64,000 bases of DNA from Wyeomyia smithii (taxonomy: Eukaryota > Arthropoda > Insecta > Diptera > Culicidae): assembly GCF_029784165.1 (NCBI RefSeq), contig NC_073694.1, positions 23,384,506-23,448,505 on the forward strand, read 5' to 3'. Below, piece by piece: positions 21,817-34,640 of the stretch. A program made the position numbers and the translations under genes. A model generated the notes under the pieces. It made no database searches. It was not told the DNA's origin and saw only the letters and a program-made list of their open reading frames with translations. How positions within the stretch are numbered: the stretch's first letter is position 1; every line of letters begins with the position of its first letter.

Positions 21817-24670
21817 GTCGTGTCTTAAACATTAACATGGCAGCAGCATTAAAGCGTATAATTGCCCTTTTCAAAGAAGCTACCACAAGGTGCGCAAAGA
21901 TAATTGTTTAAGCGCTAGAGTGTAATCGGAATAAAAAGGAAACAGCAGAGTCTATGAAATTTTACACCACCGTGTCTTTTTTAATTTGATTTCACCCGTA
22001 ATAAAGGAGGGAAGCTACGAATTAATGCTGATTGCTAGCAAATAAAAACTCAATACCTTGAAAGAAATCGAATCTTCGGTGTAGATTATATTACTTATTT
22101 TTTTCAATTGTTTAAGCGACATCTTTCGACATTTATTTTCTTTAAGAAATTCTAATATCGTGAAAAAAAATTAGTTTTAATCGTGGGTCTTGTCGCAAAA
22201 AACCCATACTCTCCTACTGGAGAAAAAATAATCACGGAGCGTACTTGACAAAGCACCATCAAAGTCCATTCAGACTGCAGGTCTGAAAAAGATACAAAAA
22301 TAGAATTCGTCACTAGAACCCGGAATTTTTTTTAGCCTGCGCCCCTCAATTTTCAACACGCACTGCAAGTGGTCGAGCGAGAGAATTTTAAAATTGGCCT
22401 CTCCGAAGCTGCGGTTGTAAGCAGCACAAAGAAAGTCGTCTAAAGATGCTATGGATGCTATTGTACCACTGTTGCCAACTTCAATGTGATCGATTTTTGT
22501 GCATTTTTGAATCCATATTAATCAAAAGTTTTAGGCTAGATTTCTTTGACTCATCAAAATAGGCAGCACTGATTAAGCTGTTCCTTACACTACTGGAATT
22601 TCGATCATTGCATTGATATGGAACTTCTAGAATTATTCTTTTAATGAACTGACTCTTAACCAGAATTCAATAAAATGTCGTTAGTGTTGTTTCAATTTAA
22701 CTTTTTGTAAAATAATAAATATTAAAAAGGGAAAACAATTTTGTGCACGAAGTTTGTAAAACCAAAAACACTAGAATATAATTGTAATGCATTTCAATCA
22801 CCAGCGACGAGTGTGACAAATAGTACCAGAGTCCAGAAGTAAAAGCAATCAGAAACAATAACAACCGATTGTGTTTATACAGTAATTACGCTTACTGTCA
22901 CTGTCACTGCCCACGTCGCAATCGAGCAGCCGAGATTGATCAACTTCACTCTGAATGATTTGCAAAATTGCTCTCGGTACAATGCAAAAGCGAATGTGTG
23001 TTGACTTCGCCATCGCAAAGCCGTCATCATCAAGCTGCACACCGTAAGTAAGGTGACTCTAAATTCCGTCGTGGTCTTCTCATAAATAATTCATATCCCA
23101 CATTAAAGGTGCGAAGGGAATACATGCCGAGGCAGTTTCACACCACCGCACCGTCACCGTTAAGACGACGCGGTGAACGGATGGAAGGTGACAAAAGCCC
23201 GGTACGAAGAAATGACATACGATTAGCCTAATCGGAGTAGGTGCTGACAGAAATGGTCGAATCGTTTTGGGGTTTGTTTTGTGAATTGGCTAATGCATGT
23301 TAATAGGATTTAGTGATTTTGTCGAGATTGATTAATGCTGCACCGTATTTCCGAACGGATTAAATTGGGGCAAATATAGCGCGGAGAGCGTCCATAATTG
23401 ACAGTTTAAGTTTACGTGGAATAAATCGCGCAACCTTCGGTTGGCCACATTAAGCAACGGTGACACTCACCGTCGTTCGAGAGAACGACGGATGGCGATT
23501 CCCATTTACGGCAGCCGGCCGCCCCGGCCTCTTGACCGCCACCGGCCCCCCACTTCGGAGTAATTGAAACCTTGAAATCTCAACAGCTCAACATCTCAAT
23601 TCCCGCTCGGAGCACAAATTTTCTAGCAACAAGTCGTTAATGGATTGTAGTTCACCGATCGTTCGGGCACCTGTGGGCGTTCCAAATTAACCTCAATCGT
23701 TCGAACGATGGGCTAAGTCGTCTGCTCGAATCAAAGCTTACTGAGGTGCAGCAGTGTGAAAGAAAGTGAAAGAAGATCGAAGAATAATCGCAAAAAAAAC
23801 TTCGATTGTTCGACTTTGCAAACCGAATCGAGGGACCGTTATGCAACTCAAATGACGAAGAGGGTTATTGTGTCATTCAAAGCCTTTTCGTTTCGTCTTC
23901 TGTTGAAGCGAGAGACTTCGTCATCCGGTGCATGATGGACAAGATTTGTCAAATATCGCAAAAGGGGCTGGCCAAATTTGTTACATAACCAAAAAAAAAA
24001 AAACGGTTACGAGTTTATGCGATCAGTTATCAATTAGAGCCCAACTCGATTATCCCCTTTGTTCGTTTGCATGTCATTTCCATTCGAACCATTCAAGTGA
24101 TGAGTCGTCATACGTGTTCTGAACTGAGGACATACTCTTCTTGAAAGTTATGCGCCAGCAATGGCGCTGTTGTCATCACAAACAGTGGTTGTGCTCGTAT
24201 CTCATCTTAACGGAATTTCAAACTAGGATGTCAAGCAGCACACCGCGGTGCTGTTGTGCAGAACTGCTAGTGCGCACAGTAGGCAAAGTTATACTACAAA
24301 TACGGTTAAAAGGATTCCCTTTTTTATGACGTTGAGATGGGTATGATTTCGAATTCTATTAGTTTCTATTTAACTGACCAAAATGTAATAATCAATGTGT
24401 CTTTGGATAGCTAAAATTTACAAGGTTTTTATAATATGATAACTATTACCACCAATTGAGTAAAAGTGGTTGTTAGCAAGCAATTTTCTGTTAGCAATGT
24501 TAGTCAGTTAGCATCGCACTCGCGTGAAACTTCTGGCAAAAATCATCAGCAGATAAAATCGCAACAGCGAGGCAGTAAACGAATATAGGAGCACTTTCGC
24601 AGTACTAACTCAGTTTGCGTCTTCTTACTGGTCCGTACAAGTGTGTGCGTCCTTCATAGCAAATTTTATC
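21817..24670. other. No gene recognised; GC-richer island 22880-23720
   Basis: The island includes a strong donor-like GTAAGTAAG at 23043 and a perfect 9-bp hairpin at 23470-23491. No frame with a recognisable domain reaches the donor. The flanks are AT-rich and unremarkable. Confidence 0.35.
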
Positions 24671-24836
24671 AGGTAGAGCACCAGTTATGGCAATACCTAA
24701 AAAAAGTACCAGTTATGGCATGAACCAGTTATGACATATGGAGTTTAGATGGAGTATTGTCACAACTGGTACCATTGCGCTTATGCGCTCTAGCCATAAC
24801 TAGTGCACTTGCTGTAACCGGCTCATCCACCCTGTA
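24671..24836. repeat. Small element with CAGTTATGGC repeats
   Basis: ACCAGTTATGGC occurs directly at about 24680 and 24709, a near copy follows at about 24724, and inverted forms lie at about 24764 and 24790. The ends AGGTAGAGCACC and GGCTCATCCACCCTGT are imperfectly inverted. It is likely a decayed MITE. Confidence 0.45.
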
Positions 24837-26689
24837 TTTTAAACTAAAAAGCAAATTCTGGATACTCACGGCTCGATTACCAAAATCATCATCATCTGAG
24901 GAAACAAATTAATGCATTGTCGTAGAAAATAAATTCACGCATTATGAAGCTAAAAGGTTTATTTGGGACCCTAGCAGTAGGGAAGACTAAAGAGCATACC
25001 GATATTCACATGAATTCGCTACTGAAGAAAAATATTAATGTCTCGAGTTGCTTCTATATTACGCGAGTTAATCGCAAAAAACCCTGAGAGGTCCGAACCC
25101 TACCATGGAATTTGGATTTGAGTCTGAGGTTATATTTGTGATTTGATCTTGTACCTACATGGAATCCGATTGAAATTCAGTTGCAGTTGGAGTTGGATTC
25201 AGTTGTGGATTTGAGTATTGAATTTGAGGCATAATTGAATTTGGAGTTGAATTGAGCATGAGCATGAGCATGATTGACCGCCCGCGGTTGCTACTCCGTT
25301 ATTGCCAGATCAGCTGTAATAACACAGAGAACCAGCGGATGATGTTTGGGATTAACATTCATCCTCAATGTGTTAAAACTGGTGACCTTAATCTTTATAT
25401 TAGGCAATACCAGCGCCGGCCGCATCCGAATGCAGGTCAAAGGAGGAGTATGTATAGGAACATGTTGACGTGATACTCGCTTTGTTGGAAGCCGAGAACA
25501 CCTCTGCACTTCCACGAGAAATCACTGGGATGTTGGAGGTGAGGGAAGGGTTTGCAGCTGGGTTCGTTTTGGTAAACGATGCACTGATTTCGAGCACCGG
25601 GTTCATAACAACTAATATCGCGCCTATGGAATAATTATATTCATCGCGAAAATAAAAACGGGTTCCGAACTCATTCTGTTTGATGATGTAACACTGAAAA
25701 AACGAAACGCACGCGACCTATGATTGAACGCACACTGGACCTATAATTGAGTTGATCCCGGATCTACAATTGAATTTAGACAACTCAAATGTTCGGACAT
25801 CTCCTTACGAGGTCATAATGTAACTGTAACCGTATGTAACCGTGAAACCGAAACGTATCTTTCATTGATTTATATTAGTCAACTATATAATGTTACTAAA
25901 GCTACGAATCACGAAAGTTGTATCCACGTTAATGCCCCTCCACTCCTATGTTGTGTTGAAGTGACCCTTTTGGCTACCAACAACTATTACGCGTTGATGA
26001 TCAATCTGTAGAAAATACGATCTCATGGATGGTATCGACGCGGAGTATCCAGATATTTGGTCACCAGCACATCTGGCTTTATGCCTAATAAATTTCTCGT
26101 ATACTGTTCGTCTATTTAAAAAAAAAACTATTTCATGATTTGAGACCGATTAAAACACGAAATACCATGGAAAAATGTGTGTGGTTTACTTGGAAGAAAT
26201 ACAAAATTTATAATTTCGTTCATGGAATCGAATTAAACCAACAAGCAATAAGTATGTTGTAGGGGCCACGTACACGTGTGCGTGGTTTGTATCATAAAAT
26301 ATACAATTTCTATATAGCGCTTGAACGAGTCCGTTGATACGATGAGTAACCTGTGACACCTATGAAGTATGAAAACTGGCAGAGTTGCATGCATTCAAAG
26401 CCTCATAATTTGAAAAATGCAAATATACAACCATACATAATACAAACAGTGTTTATTTACAAAGGGCCAAATCAATAACAATCCGAGTATAGCTAGTTTC
26501 ATTTCCACCTATAAAATTACAATATGGTGAACTGAGAGAAAAGTTTATTTGTAACAATATTTGCGCAAAAGCTAGAAAAATCATAAATTGCAAAACGGTA
26601 ACGATCATATATTTCCTAATCTCGCGCGCGGTAAATAAATATTTGACTATATAGTTAGACAATCGATATATAAGTGGAGCGGAATATTT
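24837..26689. other. No gene; scattered repeat fragments
   Basis: 25120-25260 carries the degenerate GATTTG-type repeat. 25440-25560 resembles 13020-13095 (CTTTGTT-GA-CCGAG-ACCTCTGCA). The remainder is AT-rich and featureless. Confidence 0.4.
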
Positions 26690-27215
26690 AACTGACCGGT
26701 TCTGGCTCATTCATATTTACTAACGTTCTGCTTATCACGTTCAAAGATTTTTAGCACGCGCTCATTACGGAAAATAGTACATTTCGGTAAGCCGAGCTCG
26801 AGCGATTGATCGAACGGCTCAAGAAAATGAACCACGGTTCTTTGCGCGCTAAAACGGATGGTTCGCCCGAGACCGAAGTTTACCGAAACAGCACGATCCA
26901 TCAATCTCGCGAATAATTGTTAACTATCAATGAGCATAAAAGAGAGGTGAGGAGGAGAGTGCATTTTCCTAGTATTAGTAAATGCTTCAAATGTAAACAA
27001 CTAGACGAGTTCAATGGTAAACTCAAATAGCTACGTCACTATTTGGCATCATCTCTGGGCAGAAGGGGGCAAGCAGAGGGGCGCGTGCAAGTGTTAGTAG
27101 GTTTTCTCCTCACCTCTCTTTTATACTCATTGGTTAACTATGAGGTGTTAATTGAGACGGTGAGTGACCGGTTCAGAGCCGCTTTCGGTAAAGAACTGTT
27201 TTGCCCACTTCTACT
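26690..27215 (-). mobile_element. Diverged, interrupted hAT-like MITE copy
   Basis: Reversed relative to 16192-16459. 27160-27215 holds ACCGGTTCAGAGCCGC and TTTTGCCCAC. 26800-26890 holds GAACCACGGTTCTTTG and CCGAAGTTTACCGA. These match the GAACC-rich interior and left end of that element. About 240 bp of unrelated sequence (roughly 26915-27150) separates the parts. Confidence 0.5.
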
Positions 27216-27683
27216 TCAGATTGCATGTAAAAGAACACAAACACCGATACTTATCTTCCAATTCCCTTCCCATTTGTGAATCGTTGGGCCAGTGCGAGCA
27301 GCAGTCCCGGTAATTTGATACACACTATCCAGATATGCACACTACCACCACGAAACTGCGAAACAAAGAGCCGCGAGACAATAACACAATCTAAAGTTTT
27401 CTGAACAATTTAACCAATTCCGCTAGAACAATCATAAGCACTAAATCGATTTCACTACACTCGATTCCCGTTTCGTCCAATTTTTCTCCCGAAAACTAGG
27501 TATATGAATTTTTCATCATCTCTCGACGTTCAATTTTCCAACTTGTTCAACTCTTTCTACACACACAACACACAGTCAATTGAATTTGGAGTTGAATTAG
27601 GATAGAAACTCAGAATTACATTTTGTTTTCGATTTCACCTAAATTTTTGTTTTCGGATTTGGATGCGGATATGAATACGGGCA
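27216..27683. other. No recognisable feature
   Basis: AT-rich sequence without a supported gene. Confidence 0.35.
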
Positions 27684-28799
27684 ATCCCGGGAACGATTTC
27701 CCGTGAAATGTCTTTTCCCGGGATTCCCGAATCCCGAGAACAGAAATTCCGGAGTTCCTGAGTGCCTCGAAAAATTTCGCAAAATTTGCTTCAATTACTT
27801 GTCAAAAATATTTGCTTTCTTATTTAGTAAACGAAAAATTAGGCAAATATTTACTTCGTCTAATGTCGTTCTTAGCTAGTTAGTTCACAACTGAGGGAGA
27901 TGTTTGATTTTTTCTTTGTTTATTGATAAAAATTCATTCAAATGCTCTAAAATTGACTTATTTCGAGTCGATTATTTAGTATTCTTTCGTTTCCTTTCGG
28001 TTAGTATCGTTCATTCACAGAAAACTGCCGAATCAATTAAAATTTTCACACAAGGATCCTACTTTCTAATCGATGATGATACCAACACCAAAAGGGTTTA
28101 AAATATTGTTCTGTCAATGAAAACTAGATTTGCTACGCAACTTATTTTTTGAAAATAATTCGCTTCATGTAATGGCATAGCAAATATATTTGATAAAAAA
28201 AATGAGGCTTTGCTTCCGTTTAAGAAAACTGAATTTTGAGTAAATATTTGCTGTAGTGTAATAGTATAGCATATATATTAACCCGAAGAAATGTGTTGCC
28301 TAAAAAATTCCAAACCAAATATAGCAAATATTTGCCTCGTCTAATGCCTGCCCAACACTCAGCTTTCTCTTCAACAAACTGAAAGTACCGGACACTCCAG
28401 TTTTGTTTGTTTCTTGCTACATTTCTAGCAAAAATCAGTGATTTGGTAGTATTCTAAAAACCAAACAACAGCGGTGATTTAGCGGATCTAAATAAAGTTT
28501 TACAGGAGGAAATTACATTATTTTGTCTTAGCGTAAAATTGTCGATGTAAAAAATGTAAAAAAACGATCGCGAATTTCTGATGTAAACTTGAATATGTTT
28601 TGTTATATTTTTTCCTTTTTTAATTTGTTCTACATGCGAGTTAGTAATGAAATTTTAAACGTTTTTATGTTACCTTTTTTTCACAAACTTTATTTGAAAT
28701 CCCATTTTGTCAAGATTTTTTTTCCATTCCCGGATCACGGGAATTCCCGGGAAATAAAATTTTTCATTCCTGGTTTCCCGGGAAAGCAATTCCTGGGAA
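27684..28799. mobile_element. 1.1-kb element with CCCGGGAA-type inverted termini
   Basis: The left end AATCCCGGGAACGATTTCCC, followed by further CCCGGGATTCCCG words, is mirrored by the right end ATTCCCGGATCACGGGAATT ... GGTTTCCCGGGAAAGCAATT. The interior is AT-rich and contains TTA-MITE-like words (GCAAATATTTGC near 27850 and 28325). No protein is recognised. Confidence 0.6.
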
Positions 28800-29250
28800 T
28801 TTAGCTGAAGATTAGAATATAAAATTGGACTAATCGATTTGAGTTGAAATTAATATTTGAATTTGACATTTAATACATAGTTGGATTCGAGTTGGTTGTT
28901 GGAATAAGAATTGGATTCAGATTGGGACTCGAATTTAAGCTTGGATTTGAATTCGATTCAGGTTGGAGCATGATTCAGATTTGGCCTGAATTTGGATTCT
29001 AGTTAATTTTTCCTATTATTTTTTACAACGGGGTTGGGTTTAGATTTACCTATGCATTTGAATTTTGAATGGATAAAGATCTGGAATTGGGTTTGCATTT
29101 GGATCGTGAAGTGGAATCAGGTTGGGATTCAAACATAGTGCAACCTTTGAATTGAAATTTGCTTTTGTATTTCGATTTAAATTTGAAATTGGATTTAAAT
29201 TTTTGGCATAAATTGGATTTGAATTTGAATTTGAGAAAAATACATACGAG
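28800..29250 (+). repeat. Degenerate GGATTT/GAATTT repeat block
   Basis: Imperfect hexamers (GATTTG, GAATTT, GGATTC) dominate. Same pattern as 31740-33530. Confidence 0.7.
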
Positions 29251-29770
29251 AACATCAGAAATAATAAACAATTAACAACGAGCTAAAGCGATGAAAATTA
29301 TAAGAGTTTTGTTTAGGCCCGAATTGCAGCATAAATTATCACCGCAAAAATCGACGTACAGATGGCAGCACATTACTAATCTTGCTTGTCTACCTGTAGT
29401 GCAATGATCTTGGGCAGCACATGACAGTAGTTTTTTATGCTGGTTTTTATTATATTTTTATTCCGACTGATTCCGCTTACAATTTCGATAAAAGTACTAC
29501 CCGCAGCTAAAAAACTCCTTCAGTTCGTAAAAAAACCTCCCAAAAGTAACGGTCGCCTTGGAAGTTTGTTATTTTATACCCGAAATACCCTCAAATACAA
29601 AAGAGAATAAAGTGTACTGGTTCAACGGAAAAAAGTGACTATTCATTTGCGTGAAGTGACCGGTACTTACCCGCGAAAGCAAGCTAATTTCTTCCCGTCC
29701 TACTCGACTGCTTGTGGTTACCTGGCGCTAAAAACTTACATGTGAATTAATCAGTGTCTTTACTATCCAC
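29251..29770. other. No recognisable feature
   Basis: AT-rich sequence with no supported gene or repeat partner. Confidence 0.35.
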
Positions 29771-30570
29771 AGGGTGGCGACTACCGGGAAAAACCGGGAG
29801 AATCAGGGAATATCAGGGATTTAATTTTTCGATCAGTTCGATCTGAGTTCCAAAAATTTCAAGTATATTTGTTAAACTGCAATCACAGTTCAAATTTCAG
29901 TTGAATTCCAGCGGGGAATGCACGGGAACTTTTTGTTGTACAGTAAAACTTTCTGAGAATGAATTGCAACTGATGAGACCTTGTACAGGGCTCGTAGTGA
30001 CCAAAATATCAAGAAAAAGTTACTTTAAATTTTTCGAAAAGTATCCAAATAAGTACTAACAAGTCATTCCGTAGTGCGCGCATTTTATGCTAATTACTAC
30101 AGTTTTTTCGTAAAAACCAGTGGTTGGACGAGATTTCCAGTTTACAATTCCTTCAGAACTATTGACACATCTTCTAGAATCGCCTGAGCAAGCTTCACTA
30201 TCGCCATTGTCATATTCCAGTAATCAAAAATGGTGATTACTTTTTTGCAACCAATTGACAGAAGACTCAAAGACTTGCTCAATAGTTTAAATGTGTTTAT
30301 AACTCGGAATATAGTGATCTTTCGAACTATATTTCTATTTTTTAACAACGGCTTTTACCCGTTAACACATAAGTTCATTAAGCAGACAGTATGTGCAGTA
30401 GGGAAAGCGAAAAATAGGCGAACTGGAAATATGATCACACGTTGATGTTATCAAATTTCTATTAATTGGATTTAATTGGAACTAGCTGAAATTAAAATCT
30501 ATCATTAAAATTTTCAATAATACAAAAGCACCTGGTGACATTTTAATTAAAGTTCTTCTTGAGATACTCT

Positions 30571-30780
30571 CAGAAATCGTTTCAATATGAATATTTAGCC
30601 AAATTATGAAAAAATGCCAAAAATACCCCAATTTTAAAGCCGGATAAGGATCCAGCTGCGGTTTCAAGTTGTCTCTCAGAAATCGTTTCAATATGAATAT
30701 TTAGCCAAATTATGGAAAAATGCCAAAAATACTCCAATTTTAAAGCCGGATAAGGATCCAGCTGAGGTTTAAAGTTGTCG
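30571..30780 (+). repeat. Two-unit tandem duplication, 106-bp period
   Basis: CAGAAATCGTTTCAATATG starts at 30571 and again at 30677. The units end AAGTTGTCTCT and AAGTTGTCGAC and differ at only a few positions, so the duplication is young. Confidence 0.9.
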
Positions 30781-30781
30781 A

Positions 30782-30900
30782 CCAATCAATTTATGATGAT
30801 ACGTGCTAATAAATTCGAAGGTTATTCACGTGGAGCTGCTCTTCTATACTCAGAAAAAGCATTCGACAGGGTTCAGAGTAAAGGTTTGATTGCGAATTAG
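30782..30900 (+). pseudogene. Jockey-like non-LTR reverse transcriptase fragment
   Basis: One frame reads MIRANKFEGYSRGAALL and then SEKAFDRV, followed by KGLIAN and a stop at 30898-30900. This matches the reverse transcriptase block in which the family has D-x-E/K-K-A-F-D followed by V-W-x-x-G-L-I. The first Asp is replaced by Ser, the Trp by Gln, and nothing else of the element is found nearby, so this is a dead shard. Confidence 0.7.
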
Positions 30901-31739
30901 TTTGTTTCTTATTTTCTTATTTTTACAGTCAAGATTTTAAAATAATTATTCAACTGATCCAACCAGAATTCCAAATCTGATTTATTTTTTTGTCAAAATA
31001 GGTGTGTCTCAAAATAGTTAATTGCCCCTCAAAAAGTTAGTGCCCCTAGACGTTTCAGAAATGCTTCAAGTCTTCAAAGACTTCCATAAAGTTTTCCTGT
31101 AAGTAAACGTAAAAACGACGAACATAGCGAGTAATTACCCTGCGGCCTTTTGACGCACTTCTGCGTTTACCAGGAGCACCCAAATGAAAAGGAATGGTTA
31201 AAAAGCTATAATTTCTAGGGTACTTTTTTGTACTTTGGGACAACTTTTTTTCTCTTTTGTCGACCAATGCAATTTTTATTTTCAATTTGATCAAACTGGA
31301 CTTGTTTCTCAACAAAAATATATTTTTGCTCAAGATTCAAGTTAGTAAAAGCGAAGCTAATTTAAATAAGTTTAGCTGGTGCGAATTTTGGCAGGAACCA
31401 GTTTAAGTCTGATCCGTTTTAGTTTTGTGATTTAGGTGAAAAAACCTATGATAGTCGTAACTTAAATCAGTTTAAAATAAATTTGAATAGTCAGGGAAAA
31501 AAATTTGGAACATCAGGGAGAATCAGGGAATATCAGGGAATTTAATTTTGGAAATTGAGCCGCCATCCTGTATCCGTGTCCGCTCGATCAGTACGCATTT
31601 TCGAACGCTGCCCATGCATTGTTCGTCCTGTGAAAAAGGAATTTTGAGCCTGAAGATACCCGTCCCGCAATCCTCTGTTCCTGTTGAGGAGAAGCGTTTT
31701 TGGAAGTTGAAAGTGATTCCCCAGACCGGTTCGGAAACC

Positions 31740-33530
31740 CTGGACCCAACAAGTTTTGAATTGAATTTATAATGGGATTTGAACGCGGATTTGAGTTTAG
31801 GTTGGGGTCAGGATTTCGATTTGAGTTTAGATTAGGAATTTAAACTTGAACCTGAATATATGATTAGGATTTGAACTCGGAATTGCATTTATATCTGGAT
31901 CTTGATAAGAATTCAGATATCAATTTTAATTTTAATACGGAGTTGGATTTGGTTTCAACTGTGGCTTTGAATTTCGAACCAAAATTAGAATTGAATCCGG
32001 ATTTGAAATTGAAATAGTATCATGATTTAAAACAGGATGATGCTCAGAGTTTAATTATGGATTTAAATTTGGATTGTTATTCAACCTCAGTTAGAATTTG
32101 GATCACTGAAGTTAAGAACATGAAGTGAGATTAGGATTTTAATAAACATTTTTTTCACCTTTGATTTGGATTTGAACGATTTGAACTAATTGGGAATTTT
32201 GTTGAAATCTGGAATTGCATCCGGATTTGGATTTGTATTTAAATACCAAATTGTTTGTAAGGGTGGACTTGAATTTAAAAAGAAATTTCAATTTAAAATT
32301 TTATTTGGAGGTATTTGACGAAGTGGTTATGAAGCCGGAACTATTATTTGAACCTAAACTTGGACTGGGGTAAGGATTTTGTTTTGAATTGGGTTTAAAC
32401 TTAGATTTACGGTACAAATTTTAAAATTACGATTAGGATTCGAGCTCGGAATCGCATTCTAATTTTTGTATGAATTTCGTTAAGAATTCAGATATAAGTT
32501 TAAATTTTACCACAGAGTTGAAGAATTTTGAACTGAATTTAGAATTGAATACGAATTTACATTCGGAATAGTATTTGCATTTGAATTGGGATGATGCTTA
32601 TTTTTGGATTGAAATGCAGATTTTGATTTGGATTTTAATTAGAGTTAACGTTTGATTTAAATTTCGATTTCGACCATTGGGGTTCAAAAATGCATTTAGA
32701 TTAAGATTTTGATTGAAATTTTTATTTGGATAGTGACTTAAGTTTACATTTTGATTCGGCTTTGAATTAGTTTGAAAGTTTCTTCGAATTAGGATTTGGA
32801 TTCATAGATTTCGATTGAATCATCAATTTGTCGTCTGAATAAAATTTTGGATTCAGGTTCAGGTGTGGAATTCCCATTTGGAGTTCAGCTTGAGTAAAAA
32901 TTTAGGTTGGGAACCGGAAAAAAAATTCTTTTCGAATCATAAACTTGACTGGGACACGGATTTGGATTCAAACCCAGAACAGCCTATGAATCGGGATTTA
33001 AAGTGAGATTTGAATAGGATTCCGATTTAAATAAAAATTTGGATTTGAGTTTGCGATATAAATTTGACTTTAGAATCGAATTTGCATTTGGACTAGAATT
33101 TGACTATAAATTTGAATTCGTGTTTGAAAGTTTGAAACCCGGATTAGATTTGGGTTTGGATCATATACTGGACCTTGGTTCGGGTTTGGATTTTGTCAAA
33201 TGTGACTCCGGATTTGAATTTCAATGACGATTGGTATAGCGATTTGGGTTAGGATTTGATTCAAATTCCAGCAAATTTGTAGTGAGATTCGGATTCAGGA
33301 TACTTATTTGGATTCGAAATTGTGCTTAAGTTTGGGTACATATTTGAATTCGAATTCGTATTTGGAGATATACGATGAAGTGGATTTGGAGTCGGAATCA
33401 GATTAGACCATAAATTGGACAGGGATTCCAATTTGGATTCACACTTTCTTTGAAATAAAATTCAAAATTGGATTTGGCTTTGGATTTAGTTTCGGATTAG
33501 GATTTTAATTAGAATTAAGATTTAGGAAAA
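31740..33530 (+). repeat. 1.8-kb degenerate GGATTT/GAATTT array
   Basis: Over nearly 1.8 kb the plus strand is built of imperfect hexamers such as GGATTT, GAATTT, GATTTG and GAATCG with a local period near six and no fixed higher-order unit. Short open frames (for example 33039-33227) are artefacts of the period. No homogeneous satellite monomer is visible. Confidence 0.85.
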
Positions 33531-34243
33531 AAAATGTTTTGGGATTGTTCACGGGGGAGTAGAGGAGGAGGGTCAAAATCGTCAAAGACCTGTCCACCTG
33601 GAATGTGGATGGACCTGATCTTCATGTGAACTTTATGTGAACTTCAAGGCTTCGGATAAAAAAGAGAAGGCAGCTACTTATTAGTTTTCGTACTGATTGA
33701 AAGTACGGATAAAATGCTAACAGAGCTTCATTTCCAGGGATTATGAAAGTAGTTCTGCTAGAAATTTCCGCTGAACTAAATCTGAGCCTTATGTGAACTT
33801 CTAAGTTCGTTTGTTAAGTGAAATTTGAACTTCTGGATGCTTGGGTAGGGACCCCAAATAACTGAAGCGAGAACACCAAAAAACTGTGCAAAACATGAAC
33901 AAAAAATGATAAAATATACGAGAAAAATAGGTTCCAGAAAACTGTAGTACAATTTAATATTTTTTAGTTAATGTATACATTTAATGGCCAATTGCTTTAA
34001 ATGAAAAAAAAAAAAACAAAAACAGAGTAAAGAGTTATAGGCAAGTTAGTGTAGCCCACCAGATGTTTTGTTCGTGCTACAGTTTTTTCTTATTTATCAA
34101 AAGTTACCAGAGCATTGCACTAACTGTAATACAACTCCTATCCTGTAATACTCGTAGAGGAAACTGATCGACAACAACTTATATTCATACTTACTTCTAT
34201 TTAGTTGACTTATGGATCGTTCACTGGTCTAGGGCCGAACGTA
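33531..34243. other. No recognisable feature
   Basis: AT-rich DNA with a poly-A stretch near 34002-34018. No gene is supported. Confidence 0.35.
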
Positions 34244-34640
34244 TTAGAGATGTCCAGCTTCTTTTGTCTTGGACAGCCGTTCTCCAGTCTCCTCGTACAC
34301 CAGTAGATCGTGCATTTTTTTCCACCGCGTGCAAGACCTGCCACGGAGTCGACCGCCTCTTCCTGGTTCTCTACTGAAGATAGTTTTGACGGCTCTCTCG
34401 TTAGGCATTCTGGCTACATGTCCAGCCCACTGAAGCCTGCCCCGCTGTATTACCCTCACTATAGCAGCATGTTTGTATACCTTGTACAACTCGTGATTCA
34501 TGCGCCTGCGCCACACTCCTTCTTCCAGTTAACCTCCAAGTATCGATCGACTTCACGCTCAAAAACTCCAAGCACTCGTCGGTCAGCTCCCTTCAGCGTT
34601 CATGCTTCATGTCCGTAAAGAGCCACCTGGAGTATCAGCG
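34244..34640 (-). pseudogene. RTE-type non-LTR retrotransposon 3' fragment
   Basis: The minus-strand product includes WRRRMNHELYKVYK, then GRLQWAGHVARMP and a basic GRGGRLRGR tail. This is the C-terminal region typical of RTE-like endonuclease/reverse transcriptases in insects. Reading upstream the homology continues (GADRRVLGVFE) to LYGHEA, where the conserved Trp codon is TGA at 34602-34600. The catalytic reverse transcriptase and endonuclease parts are absent. Clade assignment is from recall of the family motif and is moderately certain. Confidence 0.7.

Larger units (their letters stand above)
29772..31571. mobile_element. Possible 1.8-kb element with CAGGRTGGCG termini
   Basis: The left end CAGGGTGGCGACT is matched in inverse at the right end (AGCCGCCATCCTG). 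Inside both ends the string GAGAATCAGGGAATATCAGGGA occurs in direct orientation (29799-29820 and about 31519-31540). The interior holds a 106-bp tandem duplication and a Jockey-like reverse transcriptase shard. No target duplication could be fixed, so the boundaries are tentative. Confidence 0.45.

Noticed and set aside
23043..23051. Donor-like GTAAGTAAG as first exon of the cuticular gene
   Set aside because: Nearby upstream ATGs reach it in phase 2, which does not match the phase-0 start of the exon at 43313, and they encode no signal peptide.
29772..29785. Target duplication around the CAGGRTGGCG element
   Set aside because: Flanks share only TATCC by chance-level similarity; no 8-bp match could be fixed.
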